A stretch of DNA of 35,072 nt. It comes from Pirellulales bacterium. GTDB taxonomy: Bacteria > Planctomycetota > Planctomycetia > Pirellulales > Thermoguttaceae. The notes under the pieces were generated by a model. It did not search any database, was not told where the DNA came from, and saw nothing but the letters and a program-made list of their open reading frames with translations. The translations under genes and the position numbers were made by a program. Shown piece by piece: positions 18,465-27,084 of this stretch (position 1 is its first letter; each line of letters begins with the position of its first letter). The stretch is from positions 1-35,072 of the forward strand of contig JAFGDS010000127.1 of assembly GCA_016931995.1 (NCBI GenBank), given 5' to 3'.

Positions 18465-19553
18465 CTACTCGGCCGCCTTTTGCCCCAATCCGGCCAGCAG
18501 GTTCTTCAGGCACGACGTCATCGCGCGGCCGTAGCGCTCGTCGGTCGCGCGGAAGACGAAGCCGTTCGGCGCCGGTGGATTCACCTCGACCGCCAGGGGC
18601 AAGCCAGCCTGGTTGTCTCCGTCGCGAAGGCCCGCGCGGATCGGCTCGAACGTGTAGACCTCGACCCGCTTTTCGGAGAGCCCTTGCTTCTCGGCGACCT
18701 CGGGCGGAAGGACGACGAAATCGCCGGGCGCCCGCTCGTGGATCTTCCTGCCCGCCGCGTGGAAGAAGGACGCGGTGGACCACATGTTCCGCGGTCCCTG
18801 GGGCGTCGGGTGCGGCCCAGTCGCCAGGAATGCGATCGGGTCGGCCGTCGATTTCGTGAGGCAGTAGACGAAGTAGTTTTGCACGGGTTTCGGCAGGGCG
18901 GGAATCACGTCCGGCTGCTGGAAAACGTAGAGCGCCTGGTAGCCGTCCTTCCCAAAACAAGGGCACCACACCAGCGGCAAGCCCGACTCGAACAGCCGGT
19001 AGTACGCCAGCGGGTCCAGGCCGACGTTCCACTCGTCCTGCTTGGGGTCGGCGGGCCCTCGGCCCACGTTGAGGTACAGCGCCTTCACCTTGGACCGAAA
19101 CAGCTCCGGCTCGCGGTTGAAAGCCACCGCCACGTCGCGGCAGCTTCCCACGACGATGATGGCGACCTTCTCCTTCGACTCGCGCAGGGTGTCGAGGATC
19201 AGCTCGACGGCCCCGAGCGACTCCGGCGGCGCGTCCGGCGCCTTGTCGTCGCGCGAGGCGAGCTTCCGGCCGATGCCCGGCGCGAAGGGCACGCGCTTGC
19301 CGGTGATCTCCATCAACTGCTCGACAGCCGGTATGCCCGTCCTTTCGACTGGATCGTCGCCCAGGTCGAAAACGATCCCGCGGATATCGAGTTCGTCCAG
19401 GGCGAACAACGTGGCCAGATCGTAATGGTCGTCGGGGTCGTTATGGGGGTGGAACAGGTCGGTGGAGTACAGCACGGGCACGCGCGGCGTCTGGGCGGCC
19501 GACGTCGCGGCCAGTGCCGCCGCCAGCGCACACGTCAAGGCAACGATTCGCAT
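18465..19553 (-). CDS. Secreted nucleoside-hydrolase-fold protein
   Basis: The 362-residue product begins with a signal peptide (about 1-20, ending TSAAQ). The mature N-terminus carries YSTDLFHPHNDPDDHYDLATL, an Asp-rich segment (Asp32, Asp39, Asp41, Asp42) like the calcium-binding DxDxxxDD region of inosine-uridine nucleoside hydrolases. The central IIVVGSCRDVAVAF and later segments fit that fold, but the classical hydrolase histidine context is not obvious. It may act on nucleosides or on another N- or O-glycoside outside the cytoplasm. ATG 19553 has a near-perfect AAAGGAGG upstream. It lies 59 bases downstream of a membrane-anchored protein gene and upstream of the S46 peptidase gene on the same strand. 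Confidence 0.78.
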   Translation of the reverse strand: MRIVALTCALAAALAATSAAQTPRVPVLYSTDLFHPHNDPDDHYDLATLFALDELDIRGIVFDLGDDPVERTGIPAVEQLMEITGKRVPFAPGIGRKLASRDDKAPDAPPESLGAVELILDTLRESKEKVAIIVVGSCRDVAVAFNREPELFRSKVKALYLNVGRGPADPKQDEWNVGLDPLAYYRLFESGLPLVWCPCFGKDGYQALYVFQQPDVIPALPKPVQNYFVYCLTKSTADPIAFLATGPHPTPQGPRNMWSTASFFHAAGRKIHERAPGDFVVLPPEVAEKQGLSEKRVEVYTFEPIRAGLRDGDNQAGLPLAVEVNPPAPNGFVFRATDERYGRAMTSCLKNLLAGLGQKAAE

Positions 19554-19612
19554 GGGGAAGTCCTCCTTTGCCCAACACTATAACGCGCCGCGGCGGCGCC
19601 GCCCAAGGGCCA

Positions 19613-20917
19613 TCAGGGAGGAGCGAGCCGTCGGGCCTGTTCGAGGGGCTTGGCCAAGGGTAGCCGGCGGGCGAGCCAGTCGGTCTGGCGGCTGGCGGGC
19701 ACGAACGGCGCGCCTGGGGGGGCCAATGCCCTCAATAGCGCGCCGCCGGGACACGCCCCCCCCGTCGCGTTCAAAACCGCGCCGCGGGCATCCACCATGA
19801 TCGGCGCCTTCCGCCCGGTTTGTCCCAGGCCGGCGATTCGCAGCCCCTCGCCGTCGAGCGTGAAATCAAACGCGAGTTGCGTGTACGCCACGACCTGACT
19901 CAACGTGAGCGGCTCCGCGCCGACTTCGAGACCGAGGTGTTCGGCGGCGGCGCGAAGCAGCGATCGGCTCACCGTGCCGGGGCCCGCCACCACCGCGCCT
20001 TCGACCTGCTCGATCCGTCCCTGGCGAAACCATGCCTTGCGGATGGTGACCTGCGCCGCGCCGCCGAGGGTGTGCTCGAAACGATCCGAGACGAGCCGGC
20101 CGAGATCCACGCCGCCCCATTGCGCCGACTCGATCCGGCCTTGCCACCCGTCGGCCATCCGCGCCGCGACCAAATAGCCCGTGAAATCGGCATCGTTGCC
20201 CACGTCTCCAAACGGCGCGAGCCCCCGCGCCAGTAGCGAACAAGGCAGGCGGATTCGCCGGGCGTCCAGATCGAACCAGTCGTGGGGCGGATCGGTCTGG
20301 CGATTGCGCGCCAGCCGCAGCCGGGCGGGGGCGGGCGACGGCGAGTCGGCCGGGCGGAATTCGCACCACGCCTGCGACCCAGCCACCAGCGTCTGCAACC
20401 CGCCGCGCGTGTCCACAAGCGAAATCGTCTTGTCGTTATCCTTATCGCCAAGCCGAAGCGTGACCTCGTCGGCCACCCAGCGGACGTCCACCTGGGCGTT
20501 GTCCATCCGCAGCTCGATGGCCCGTTGGGCAAGCCGGCCCACTTCGGCCAGCTCCGCCGCGTTCAGCTCGGGCGCGACGGCCGTCAACAGCAGCGTCAGC
20601 CGGGCAACGCCCCGCGGGCCGGGCGCCATCCGCCACGTGGCTTCGAGCTTGCGGCACTTCAAGATGGTCCGGCCGTTTTCGGGGTTCACCAGCTCCAGAC
20701 CGAGATAGCGGATCGTCCGTGGACGCGGATGCTCGACGCCGGCCAGCCGGACGCCGAGCCCGAACCGTTGACCGAGCGCGTCGGCTTCGTCGTTCGCGTG
20801 GCTGGGCAGATGGCGCGCGATTCCCCAGCCCAGCACGCCCGCCGTCGGGACCAGACACAGCCCGACGAAGGCCGCCAGCGCCACCCGCCGCCTCACCCGA
20901 TCGTGCAACCGGAACAT
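19613..20917 (-). CDS. Membrane-anchored protein of unknown function
   Basis: I do not recognise a named family. The 434-residue protein has a basic N-terminus and one hydrophobic segment (about 11-32), so it is probably anchored in the inner membrane with the rest outside the cytoplasm. The remainder alternates short beta-strand-like stretches (for example TIRYLGLELVNPENG, VTIRKAWFRQGRIEQVEGAVVAG and FDFTLDGEGLRIAGLG) that recall AsmA-like or DUF3971-type envelope proteins, although the resemblance is only of pattern. ATG 20917 is preceded by GAAGGAAC. Two downstream genes on the same strand, 59 and then 112 bases apart, may share its transcript. Upstream lies the second GxxExxR cassette. 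Confidence 0.7.
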   Translation of the reverse strand: MFRLHDRVRRRVALAAFVGLCLVPTAGVLGWGIARHLPSHANDEADALGQRFGLGVRLAGVEHPRPRTIRYLGLELVNPENGRTILKCRKLEATWRMAPGPRGVARLTLLLTAVAPELNAAELAEVGRLAQRAIELRMDNAQVDVRWVADEVTLRLGDKDNDKTISLVDTRGGLQTLVAGSQAWCEFRPADSPSPAPARLRLARNRQTDPPHDWFDLDARRIRLPCSLLARGLAPFGDVGNDADFTGYLVAARMADGWQGRIESAQWGGVDLGRLVSDRFEHTLGGAAQVTIRKAWFRQGRIEQVEGAVVAGPGTVSRSLLRAAAEHLGLEVGAEPLTLSQVVAYTQLAFDFTLDGEGLRIAGLGQTGRKAPIMVDARGAVLNATGGACPGGALLRALAPPGAPFVPASRQTDWLARRLPLAKPLEQARRLAPP

Positions 20918-20953
20918 CCTTGTTCCTTCACGAGAAATCAGAGACGGGAGAAG

Positions 20954-20982
20954 ACCACCACGGAGTCACGGAGACACGGAGA
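20954..20982 (+). repeat. Flanking repeat of GxxExxR copy 2, left
   Basis: The sequence CCACGGAGTCACGGAGACAC with flanks pairs, imperfectly and inverted, with 21464-21489. It shares the purine-rich GGAGAC pattern of the 27-bp repeats around GxxExxR copy 1. It begins 37 bases beyond the start codon of the membrane-anchored gene. Confidence 0.65.
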
Positions 20983-20993
20983 AACCAATCGCG

Positions 20994-21371
20994 TCATAGA
21001 ATTCTCCGAACAATGCCATCCTTGAGCACCGGCACTTTGAAATTCATCAAGAGGCCGATCGATTTGCCACTCAGCTTGAGATAGGTCATCAACTGCGCCT
21101 CGTGAACCGGCAGGATTGTTTCGACGCACTTAAGTTCAACGATTACGCGGTCATCCACGACCAGATCCATGCGATAGCCGCAATCCAAATCCACTCCTTT
21201 GTAATGGACGGGAAGCGCCACCTGACGTTCAAAAGGATGCCTGCGAAGACTCAATTCTCGGCAAAGGCATTCCTCATATGCCGACTCGAGCAAACCCGGT
21301 CCCAACGCCCTGTGAACCTCGATGGCCCCGCCGATTATCGACGCCGTCAATCCCTCATGTTCCAGCTTCAT
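20994..21371 (-). CDS. GxxExxR protein (PD-(D/E)XK-like), copy 2
   Basis: This 125-residue member of the GxxExxR family shows [11 protein letters not shown] (residues 24-34), Asp69 in MDLVVDD, IVELK (Glu79, Lys81), Gln93 and the C-terminal LKDGIVRR. These give the same D...ExK nuclease-like set as copy 1. The two copies are roughly half identical by eye. ATG 21371 is used because similarity starts there; the frame stays open upstream to 21524 but that part is low-complexity and derives from repeat and pyrimidine-rich sequence. The gene lies between inverted GGAGAC-type repeats at 20954-20982 and 21464-21489, and the cassette ends nine bases before the aroC stop codon. Confidence 0.9.
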   Translation of the reverse strand: MKLEHEGLTASIIGGAIEVHRALGPGLLESAYEECLCRELSLRRHPFERQVALPVHYKGVDLDCGYRMDLVVDDRVIVELKCVETILPVHEAQLMTYLKLSGKSIGLLMNFKVPVLKDGIVRRIL

Positions 21372-21463
21372 CAAACCATCACTCCCGCAGTCCCGCCCGG
21401 TACTTCTCCATTCTCTCTTTTGCCTTCTTTCTTCCTGTGCCCCTGAACTCTCCTTCTTTTCCG

Positions 21464-21489
21464 TCTCCGTGTCTTCGCGCCTCCGTGGT
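21464..21489 (-). repeat. Flanking repeat of GxxExxR copy 2, right
   Basis: Reads TCTCCGTGTCTTCGCGCCTC and ends CGTGGT; its complement matches 20954-20982 with a few differences in the middle. A pyrimidine-rich tract (about 21410-21463) lies on its inner side. The aroC stop codon (21499-21501) is nine bases away. Confidence 0.65.
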
Positions 21490-21498
21490 TTCTTATGA

Positions 21499-22638
21499 CT
21501 ACATTTCTCTCGCCATCCGTTCAAACAGCTCCCGCCGGGCGAGAATTTCTTGAAGGCTGTCGCCGCCGAATTTGTCGACCACCGCCCGGGCGATCTCGAA
21601 CGCGACCACGTTCTCGATCACCACGCTGGCCGCCGGCACGGCGCAGACGTCGCTGCGTTCGTAGGAGGCGGATTCTGGCCGGCGGGTTTTCAGGTTGACC
21701 GATTCCAACGGCGAGGCCAGCGTCGAGATCGGCTTTTTCGCCGCGCGAATGACAATGGGTTGGGAGTTCGTCATGCCGGCCTCGATCCCGCCGGCGTTGT
21801 TCGTGGGCCGCGCGAAGCCGAGTGTTGGGCCGCCGGCCGCCGCCGGATCGAAGCGAATGGGGTCGTGCACCTGGGAGCCCAGCCGCCGCGCCGCCTTGAA
21901 TCCCAGCCCAATCTCGACCCCCTTGATCGCCTGCACCGCCATGACCGCCTGGGCGAGCCGGCCGTCGAGTTTCTGGTCCCACTGCGCGTGGGTGCCCAAT
22001 CCAAAGGGCACGCCCTCGACGCGAACCTCGATCACGCCGCCGAGCGTGTCGCCCTGGTCGCGGCATTGGTCCACCAGGGCGATGGCTTCGGCGTCCTGGT
22101 CCGGATTGAGCGAGTAGATCTCGCTGGCGTCGCGCAAGGCGCGGTGCTCGGCCAGCGTGCCCGGCTTGGCCGCGATCTCCAACGGCCCCAGGGCCACCAC
22201 GTAGCCCAGCGCCTCGATGCCCAACGGCGCAAGCAATTGTCGGGCCAAGGCGCCGGCGGCCACGCGGACGGCCGTCTCCCGCGCGCTGGCCCGTTCCAAA
22301 ATCGCCCGAACCGAACTGAGATGCTTCCGCGACCCGCTCAAGTCGCCGTGGCCCGGGCGGGGGCGGTCGAGGTCGTCCATCTCGTCGATCTTGAAGTCCT
22401 TGTTGGGCACGAGCAGGGCGATGGGGCTTCCCAGCGATTGCCCCCGCCACACGCCGCCGAGCAATTCGACGTGGTCGTCCTCGATGAGCTGGCGTCCCCC
22501 GCGCCCGTACCCACCTTGGCGCCGGACCAGCTCCGCGTTGATCTGTTCCACGTCGATCTCGACGCCGGCGGGAAACCCGTCCACCAGCGCGATCAATCCT
22601 CGTCCGTGCGACTCCCCGGCGGTCCAGTATCGTAACAT
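21499..22638 (-). CDS. aroC: Chorismate synthase
   Basis: This 379-residue enzyme removes phosphate from 5-enolpyruvylshikimate 3-phosphate to give chorismate, the branch point for aromatic amino acids and other aromatics, using reduced FMN. Signatures are GESHGRGL with His11, [15 protein letters not shown] (92-106), ERASARETA (115-123) and [12 protein letters not shown]. The ATG at 22638 has GAGGTGA at an ideal distance and matches the conserved N-terminus [13 protein letters not shown] GxxExxR cassette follows within nine bases of its stop, and a repeat cluster lies upstream. No other aro gene is nearby. Confidence 0.97.
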   Translation of the reverse strand: MLRYWTAGESHGRGLIALVDGFPAGVEIDVEQINAELVRRQGGYGRGGRQLIEDDHVELLGGVWRGQSLGSPIALLVPNKDFKIDEMDDLDRPRPGHGDLSGSRKHLSSVRAILERASARETAVRVAAGALARQLLAPLGIEALGYVVALGPLEIAAKPGTLAEHRALRDASEIYSLNPDQDAEAIALVDQCRDQGDTLGGVIEVRVEGVPFGLGTHAQWDQKLDGRLAQAVMAVQAIKGVEIGLGFKAARRLGSQVHDPIRFDPAAAGGPTLGFARPTNNAGGIEAGMTNSQPIVIRAAKKPISTLASPLESVNLKTRRPESASYERSDVCAVPAASVVIENVVAFEIARAVVDKFGGDSLQEILARRELFERMAREM

Positions 22639-23037
22639 GTTGATTCACCTCATGTTGCAACGTCGCGCGCGTGCCGTGGGTCCTGCGGTCGCGTGCGCCA
22701 CCAGCTCGGCCAGTGCGTCGTTTCGTGTGCCACCGGCTTTGCCAGTGCGTCGTTTCGTGTGCCACTGGCTTTGCCAGTGCGTCATTTGTGGTTAATCGAA
22801 TAACACTGGCAAAGCCCGTGGCACTCCCCTGGCACAGGCATGGCCCGGGGCACTCGGTACCCCGAGCGCATACCCTGTGGGCGGGAGAATTTTACCCATC
22901 TCGCCAGGTTGACGATAGGGCGATTTGCCGGGTCCCAATCGAGCCGGACGCTCGACTCGGGGTGGACGAAGAAGGTAAAATGAACTAAAGGTTCCCCGTT
23001 GGAGGGGACCCATCCTCTCGTCCATCGGAACGCCGCC
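22639..23037. other. Repeat-rich intergenic region between aroC and hydrolase
   Basis: This 399-base divergent gap is largely repeats. Three 32-bp units built on the CACTGGC palindrome (22693-22788) and one reverse copy (22804-22824) come first. They are followed by a segment with CCCCTGGCACAGGCATGG and a CTCGG-TACC-CCGAG stem near 22853-22866. A GGAG-containing stretch at 23001-23005 is a possible ribosome site. No ORF with coding character is present. Confidence 0.6.
22693..22824. repeat. Three 32-bp tandem CACTGGC units plus one inverted copy (locus 4)
   Basis: The GCCAC of three successive copies starts at 22697, 22729 and 22761, an exact 32-bp period. The unit is the GTGCCAC(C/T)GGC palindrome plus a constant tail near GTCGTTTCG. 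A fourth copy at 22804-22824 is in the reverse orientation. The first unit is the most diverged. Elsewhere in the window the same palindrome is not tandem. Confidence 0.8.
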
Positions 23038-25560
23038 ATGCCGCGTCCTGAAGCCGAACTGCCCCGTACCCTGCCCACGGTGGGTGCCATGCTCACGCTG
23101 GCGTGGGCATGTTCGACCATGAGAGAGCCATGGCATGGCCACGCAAACGTGGCCATGGCGCCCTGGCCACGGCACAACCGCGCAAGCGCGGCCCGGGCGG
23201 TCCGGACCCGCATTGGAGCCGTGTTGCTTGCGGCCCTGCTCGTCGCGGCCGCGGGCGGACTCGCCAGGGCTCTGACCGTCGAACTGGTGATGAGGGACGG
23301 CCGGATTCTGCAGGGCAGCCCCGGATTCACGTCGGGGCTGATCGAGCAGCCCCAACCGCCCGGCCGGGGCGTGGTCCAGTCGATCCGTTTCCTCGACGAC
23401 AACCTCCGCCGCACGTTCGTCTCCAAACGGCAGGTTCACGACGAGCGCGAGGTTCCCCCGCCCGGCAGGAACGAGACCTTCGAGATTTGGCAACGGGTCC
23501 GCACCGCCGGGACGGGCGTCGCGTCGGTGGGACCCATCGTCGCGCAGGAGCCCTTCGATCCGCATGGCCGACGCACGCTGACGATGATGACCGACCGCGG
23601 GCGGTTGGACATCGTGCAGGGCATCACCGAGTTGACGCCCTATTGGGCCAAGGTCGAGGGGATCAGTCTCGCCTGGGACATGCGGATCGCGCCTTCCTCG
23701 ATCCCCGCCGACGCGCTCGACAAGATCCTCAACCAGTTTCCCGACGCGGACGGCGTCGAGCATCAAAAGAAGATCGCCCGGTTCTACGTCCGCATGGAAC
23801 GCTACGAGGACGCCCTGGCCGTGCTGAAGAAACTGCTGGACGCGCATCCCGACGACGACAAGGTCAAGGCCGAGGTTGGGCAATCGCTCCAAAAGCTCCG
23901 CCAGGCAAGCGCCCAACGATTCTTGGACGAACTGAAATATCGCCGCGAGGCGGGCCAACACCGCCTGGTCCTCGAGAAGCTCAAGGCCTTTCCCTCGGAA
24001 GGCGTCGCCGGAACCATCCTTCAGGAAGTCCGCGAGCTGGTGGGCGAAATCGAGGCAATGGAGAAACAACGCGCCGCGGTCGTCCAGCAGCTTGGCCAGT
24101 TGGCGGCCAAGATCGACGACTCGGGCACGCGGATGCAACTGGCGCCTATTCTCGAGGAAATCGCGGCCGAGCTGAACGCGAACACGATGCCCCGCATGGC
24201 GGGTTACCGTCTGGCCGCGGACGACGCGGACCTCGAGCCCGCCAACAAGCTGGCCCTGGCCGCCAGCGGCTGGCTGCTGGGCGGCAACGCCGCGACGCCG
24301 AACTTGTCCGTGGCGCTATCCGCCTGGCGGACGCGCGGGCTGGTGCGCCAATACCTCAACGAGCCCGCGCGGATCAACGCCCAACCCATCCTCCAGAAGC
24401 TCGGCTCCGAGGAAGGCGCCGTGCCCAAGACCGTGGCCCTGCTGCTGGCCAACATGACGCCGCCGCGGCCGTCCGAAGAGGTCGAGGGCAAGCCGGGGTA
24501 CCACGAGCTGGACATCCCCGGTTTCGACAAGGAATTGCCCGTTCGCTACGTCGTGCAGCTTCCACCCGAATACGACCCCCATCGGCACTACCCGACCATC
24601 CTGGCCTTGCACGGCGCCGGGACCACGCCAGAGCTTGCGGTGAATTGGTGGGCGGGCGACTGGGACGAGAGCGGATGGCGTCGCGGCCAGGCCGGGCGGC
24701 ACGGGTTCATCGTGGTCGCGCCCGCCTGGACGACCGCGCATCAGCATAAATACGGCTATCTCGCCCGCGAGCACGCCGCGGTGCTCGGCGTCCTGCGGGA
24801 CGCGTGTCGACGATTCGCGATCGACACGGATCGGGTGTTTTTGTCGGGCCACTCGATGGGCGGCGACGCGGCGTGGGACATCGGGTTGGCCCACCCCGAT
24901 CTTTGGGCCGGCGTCATCCCCATCACCGCGCGGAGCGGCCGCTACTGCGCGTTCTATTGGGAAAACGCCCGAAACGTGCCCTTCTACGTCGTCGGCGGCG
25001 AGAGGGACGGACGTTGGCTGGCCGACAACGCGATTGACCTGGATCGCTACCTGACGCACGGGTACAACGCCACGGTGGTCGAATACCTGGGCCGGGGCCA
25101 CGAACATTTCTACGAAGAGATCCAGCGGCTCTTCGACTGGATGAAGATGAAGACGCTCCGACGCGACTTCTTCCCGCGGGAGTTCGAGTGCGCGTCGATG
25201 CGGCCGTGGGACAACTTCTTCTGGTGGGTGGAACTGGGCGACCTGCCCGCCCGCGCCATGGTGGATCCCAGCCACTGGCCGCCGCCGCGGGGGACCTTCG
25301 CCATGAGGACGGAGAGTTCCATCCTGGCCACCAACGGCGTTCGGGTCCGCACGGGCGCGGGCAAGGTCGTCGTGTGGCTCGCCCCGGAGATGGTCGATTT
25401 CGACAAGCCGATCGCCGTGACGATCAACGGCCGGCGGATCAGCCCCGCCGATCCGGCGCTGGCGCCCAACCTCGAGGTGCTCCTCGAGGACGCCCGCACC
25501 CGCGCCGATCGCCAGCACCCCTTCTGGGCCAAAGTCGAACTGGGCGCCGGCCGAGGGTGA
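23038..25560 (+). CDS. Large secreted alpha/beta hydrolase with N-terminal helical region
   Basis: A protein of about 840 residues, probably exported (hydrophobic signal-like segment IGAVLLAALLVAAAGGLA near 58-76). The N-terminal half has a beta-rich stretch, then TPR-like helical sequence (about 230-360, with RFYVRMERYEDALAVLKKLL-type pairs). The C-terminal half is an alpha/beta hydrolase: nucleophile Ser at about 606 in GHSMGGDAAW, the acid in GERDGRW and the histidine in GRGHEHFYEE. This suits an esterase or peptidase acting outside the cytoplasm; the substrate is unknown. The start is uncertain: ATGs at 23038, 23089, 23119 and 23155 are in frame, none has a strong ribosome site, and palindromic repeats occupy 23088-23191. 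The usual planctomycete proteins of this type would start just before the signal segment. Confidence 0.82.
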   Translation: MPRPEAELPRTLPTVGAMLTLAWACSTMREPWHGHANVAMAPWPRHNRASAARAVRTRIGAVLLAALLVAAAGGLARALTVELVMRDGRILQGSPGFTSGLIEQPQPPGRGVVQSIRFLDDNLRRTFVSKRQVHDEREVPPPGRNETFEIWQRVRTAGTGVASVGPIVAQEPFDPHGRRTLTMMTDRGRLDIVQGITELTPYWAKVEGISLAWDMRIAPSSIPADALDKILNQFPDADGVEHQKKIARFYVRMERYEDALAVLKKLLDAHPDDDKVKAEVGQSLQKLRQASAQRFLDELKYRREAGQHRLVLEKLKAFPSEGVAGTILQEVRELVGEIEAMEKQRAAVVQQLGQLAAKIDDSGTRMQLAPILEEIAAELNANTMPRMAGYRLAADDADLEPANKLALAASGWLLGGNAATPNLSVALSAWRTRGLVRQYLNEPARINAQPILQKLGSEEGAVPKTVALLLANMTPPRPSEEVEGKPGYHELDIPGFDKELPVRYVVQLPPEYDPHRHYPTILALHGAGTTPELAVNWWAGDWDESGWRRGQAGRHGFIVVAPAWTTAHQHKYGYLAREHAAVLGVLRDACRRFAIDTDRVFLSGHSMGGDAAWDIGLAHPDLWAGVIPITARSGRYCAFYWENARNVPFYVVGGERDGRWLADNAIDLDRYLTHGYNATVVEYLGRGHEHFYEEIQRLFDWMKMKTLRRDFFPREFECASMRPWDNFFWWVELGDLPARAMVDPSHWPPPRGTFAMRTESSILATNGVRVRTGAGKVVVWLAPEMVDFDKPIAVTINGRRISPADPALAPNLEVLLEDARTRADRQHPFWAKVELGAGRG
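23088..23191. repeat. Three palindromes in the 5' part of the hydrolase gene
   Basis: Palindrome 1: CATGCTCACG (23088-23097) with CGTGGGCATG (23102-23111), one mismatch. Palindrome 2: CATGGCCACG (23134-23143) with CGTGGCCATG (23148-23157), perfect. Palindrome 3: CCGCGC-AA-GCGCGG (23178-23191). The first two share a CCACGC-type centre and look like one repeat family. They stay in frame and would encode part of the N-terminus if translation begins at 23038. Confidence 0.75.
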
Positions 25561-25616
25561 TCGCGGCGGCGGCGCGGCGGCACAAGCGCCGACGGGACGT
25601 CCAGCGGGTCTTGCGC

Positions 25617-25654
25617 AAAAGGAAACGCCGGGCGTCCGTGCGAACGCCCGGCGT
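25617..25654 (-). terminator. Intrinsic terminator for the porin gene
   Basis: A perfect 11-bp stem ACGCCGGGCGT (25625-25635) and ACGCCCGGCGT (25644-25654) surrounds an eight-base loop. On the minus strand it is followed by TTTCCTTTT. It lies 44 bases after the porin stop codon and could also stop read-through from the hydrolase on the plus strand. Confidence 0.75.
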
Positions 25655-25698
25655 GTGGCGATGGCGATTGCCCCGTGGCGTGGGCATCCGGCCGGCGA

Positions 25699-27084
25699 TC
25701 AGAACGCGTAGCGAGCCATCAACTCGAGGCGGAAGGCGTCGCCGGTGCGCTGATCGTTGTACATCGTCCGCAACGAACCGACTTCGGCGCCCAGGCAGAA
25801 CTGCTTGGTCACGTCGTAAAGCAGGTTCGCGTAATAGAACTGGTTGTAGGTTCGGCTATGCGCCGCGTGCAGGTCCTGATTCACGGGATCGTCGATGCCA
25901 AAGGCGGCGTGGGTGTGCAAATCGGGACGCCAGAAGTAGTAGGTCTCGACCCAGCCGCCCGTGGTGCGGATCGTCGTGAGCGTGGCGGGGTCGATGCCCT
26001 GGGCGATGCCGCCGAGGAACGTGCTGAGGTTCTCGCCCGTCTGGAATTCGCCGCGGACGCCGAACCGTTTGGTGATGGGAACGTCGAAATCGGCGTTGAA
26101 CGACCAAGTGCGTCGACGCACGTCGTCGGCGCTCAGATCGACCATGTCGTATCCCTGCTCGCCGATGTGGCCCGAAAAGCCAATAACCACCGGCTTGGCG
26201 CCCAGCCCGCGGGGACCAAGCGTCCAGGCGACGCGGCCTTCCATGACGGGCCAATCGCTGGGCTCGCGGCGGATCGTCGCGATGTTGTCGGACACGCACG
26301 AGTGGTTCGCCGACAACTGGAGCGTCATCAACTCGGTGCTGGAGTAGGGTAGATAGCGCTCCCAACGAAGCTGGGCGCGGCGATAGCCGATGTTACCCCA
26401 GTTCCAGTACACGGCGTACATCGTCGTGGTCGGGTACAACGGGGAGATCACGTCCCACGTCTGGCCGAACAGCAACCGGTAGTCGTCGTTCTTCACCTCG
26501 ACGTACGCGTGCCGCAGGAGCACGCCGCCGCGGTTTTCCGTGTCGCTCGGGTCGCCCTGGAAGTCGAACTCCACCTTGCCGCCGCTCTTGGCGCAGCAGA
26601 AGGGCCAAAGCTTCGGCCCGCCCACGTCGACGCCAAACCGCGTGCTGCGGCCATCGACCATGAACACGTCCTCGCCGTGCGTGTCGGGCGAATAGACGTA
26701 GGTGGGGTAGGAGCGCCCGATGGCCGCGGTCCGCTCCGAGAAGTAGTTCATGTTGCCCCAGAGATACCCGTAGGGCACCACCGTCAGGTCGCCCTTGGTC
26801 CAGGCGTATTTCTTCGCCGTGGCGACCATCATGGACTCGACCTGTTCGAGGGTGTACGTGTCCTCCTGGGCGGGCTCCACGTCCTCCGCGCGGAGGCTGA
26901 TCGGAGACGCCTCGACCCGGGGCAGCCGGACGGGATGCTCGCGGAGCCATTGGAGTTCGGCCCGCAGGGTCTGCGTCTCGCTCTCCAATTGTTCGAGCCT
27001 GGCGGACAGCGCCGCGTCATCGGCCCAGGCGGGCGCGATCCCGAAAACCAACAGCCCGATCACCGCCGTCGCAACGTACTTCAT
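25699..27084 (-). CDS. DcaP-like outer membrane porin
   Basis: This 461-residue outer membrane channel has a signal peptide (1-21, ending PAWA), a short N-terminal coiled coil (about 24-50, LSARLEQLESETQTLRAEL) typical of DcaP-like trimeric porins, and a body of alternating aromatic and polar residues consistent with beta strands. The C-terminal residues are MARYAF, ending in Phe as expected for a barrel-assembly signal. The family transports small acids or other solutes; specificity is not readable. ATG 27084 is preceded by GGAGGGAAA. An intrinsic terminator follows. It is divergent from glgC across a 351-base regulatory-looking gap. Confidence 0.88.
   Translation of the reverse strand: MKYVATAVIGLLVFGIAPAWADDAALSARLEQLESETQTLRAELQWLREHPVRLPRVEASPISLRAEDVEPAQEDTYTLEQVESMMVATAKKYAWTKGDLTVVPYGYLWGNMNYFSERTAAIGRSYPTYVYSPDTHGEDVFMVDGRSTRFGVDVGGPKLWPFCCAKSGGKVEFDFQGDPSDTENRGGVLLRHAYVEVKNDDYRLLFGQTWDVISPLYPTTTMYAVYWNWGNIGYRRAQLRWERYLPYSSTELMTLQLSANHSCVSDNIATIRREPSDWPVMEGRVAWTLGPRGLGAKPVVIGFSGHIGEQGYDMVDLSADDVRRRTWSFNADFDVPITKRFGVRGEFQTGENLSTFLGGIAQGIDPATLTTIRTTGGWVETYYFWRPDLHTHAAFGIDDPVNQDLHAAHSRTYNQFYYANLLYDVTKQFCLGAEVGSLRTMYNDQRTGDAFRLELMARYAF

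Noticed and set aside
21372-21524. N-terminal extension of GxxExxR copy 2
   Set aside because: The extension is low-complexity, repeat-derived and absent from family members; the ATG at 21371 is the family start.
22693-22788. Possible CRISPR array
   Set aside because: The 32-bp units are directly adjacent with no unique spacers between them and no cas genes are in the window; it is a tandem repeat.
22792-24138. Minus-strand ORF of about 448 codons opposite the hydrolase
   Set aside because: Antisense to a gene with clear signal and hydrolase motifs; no domain recognised.
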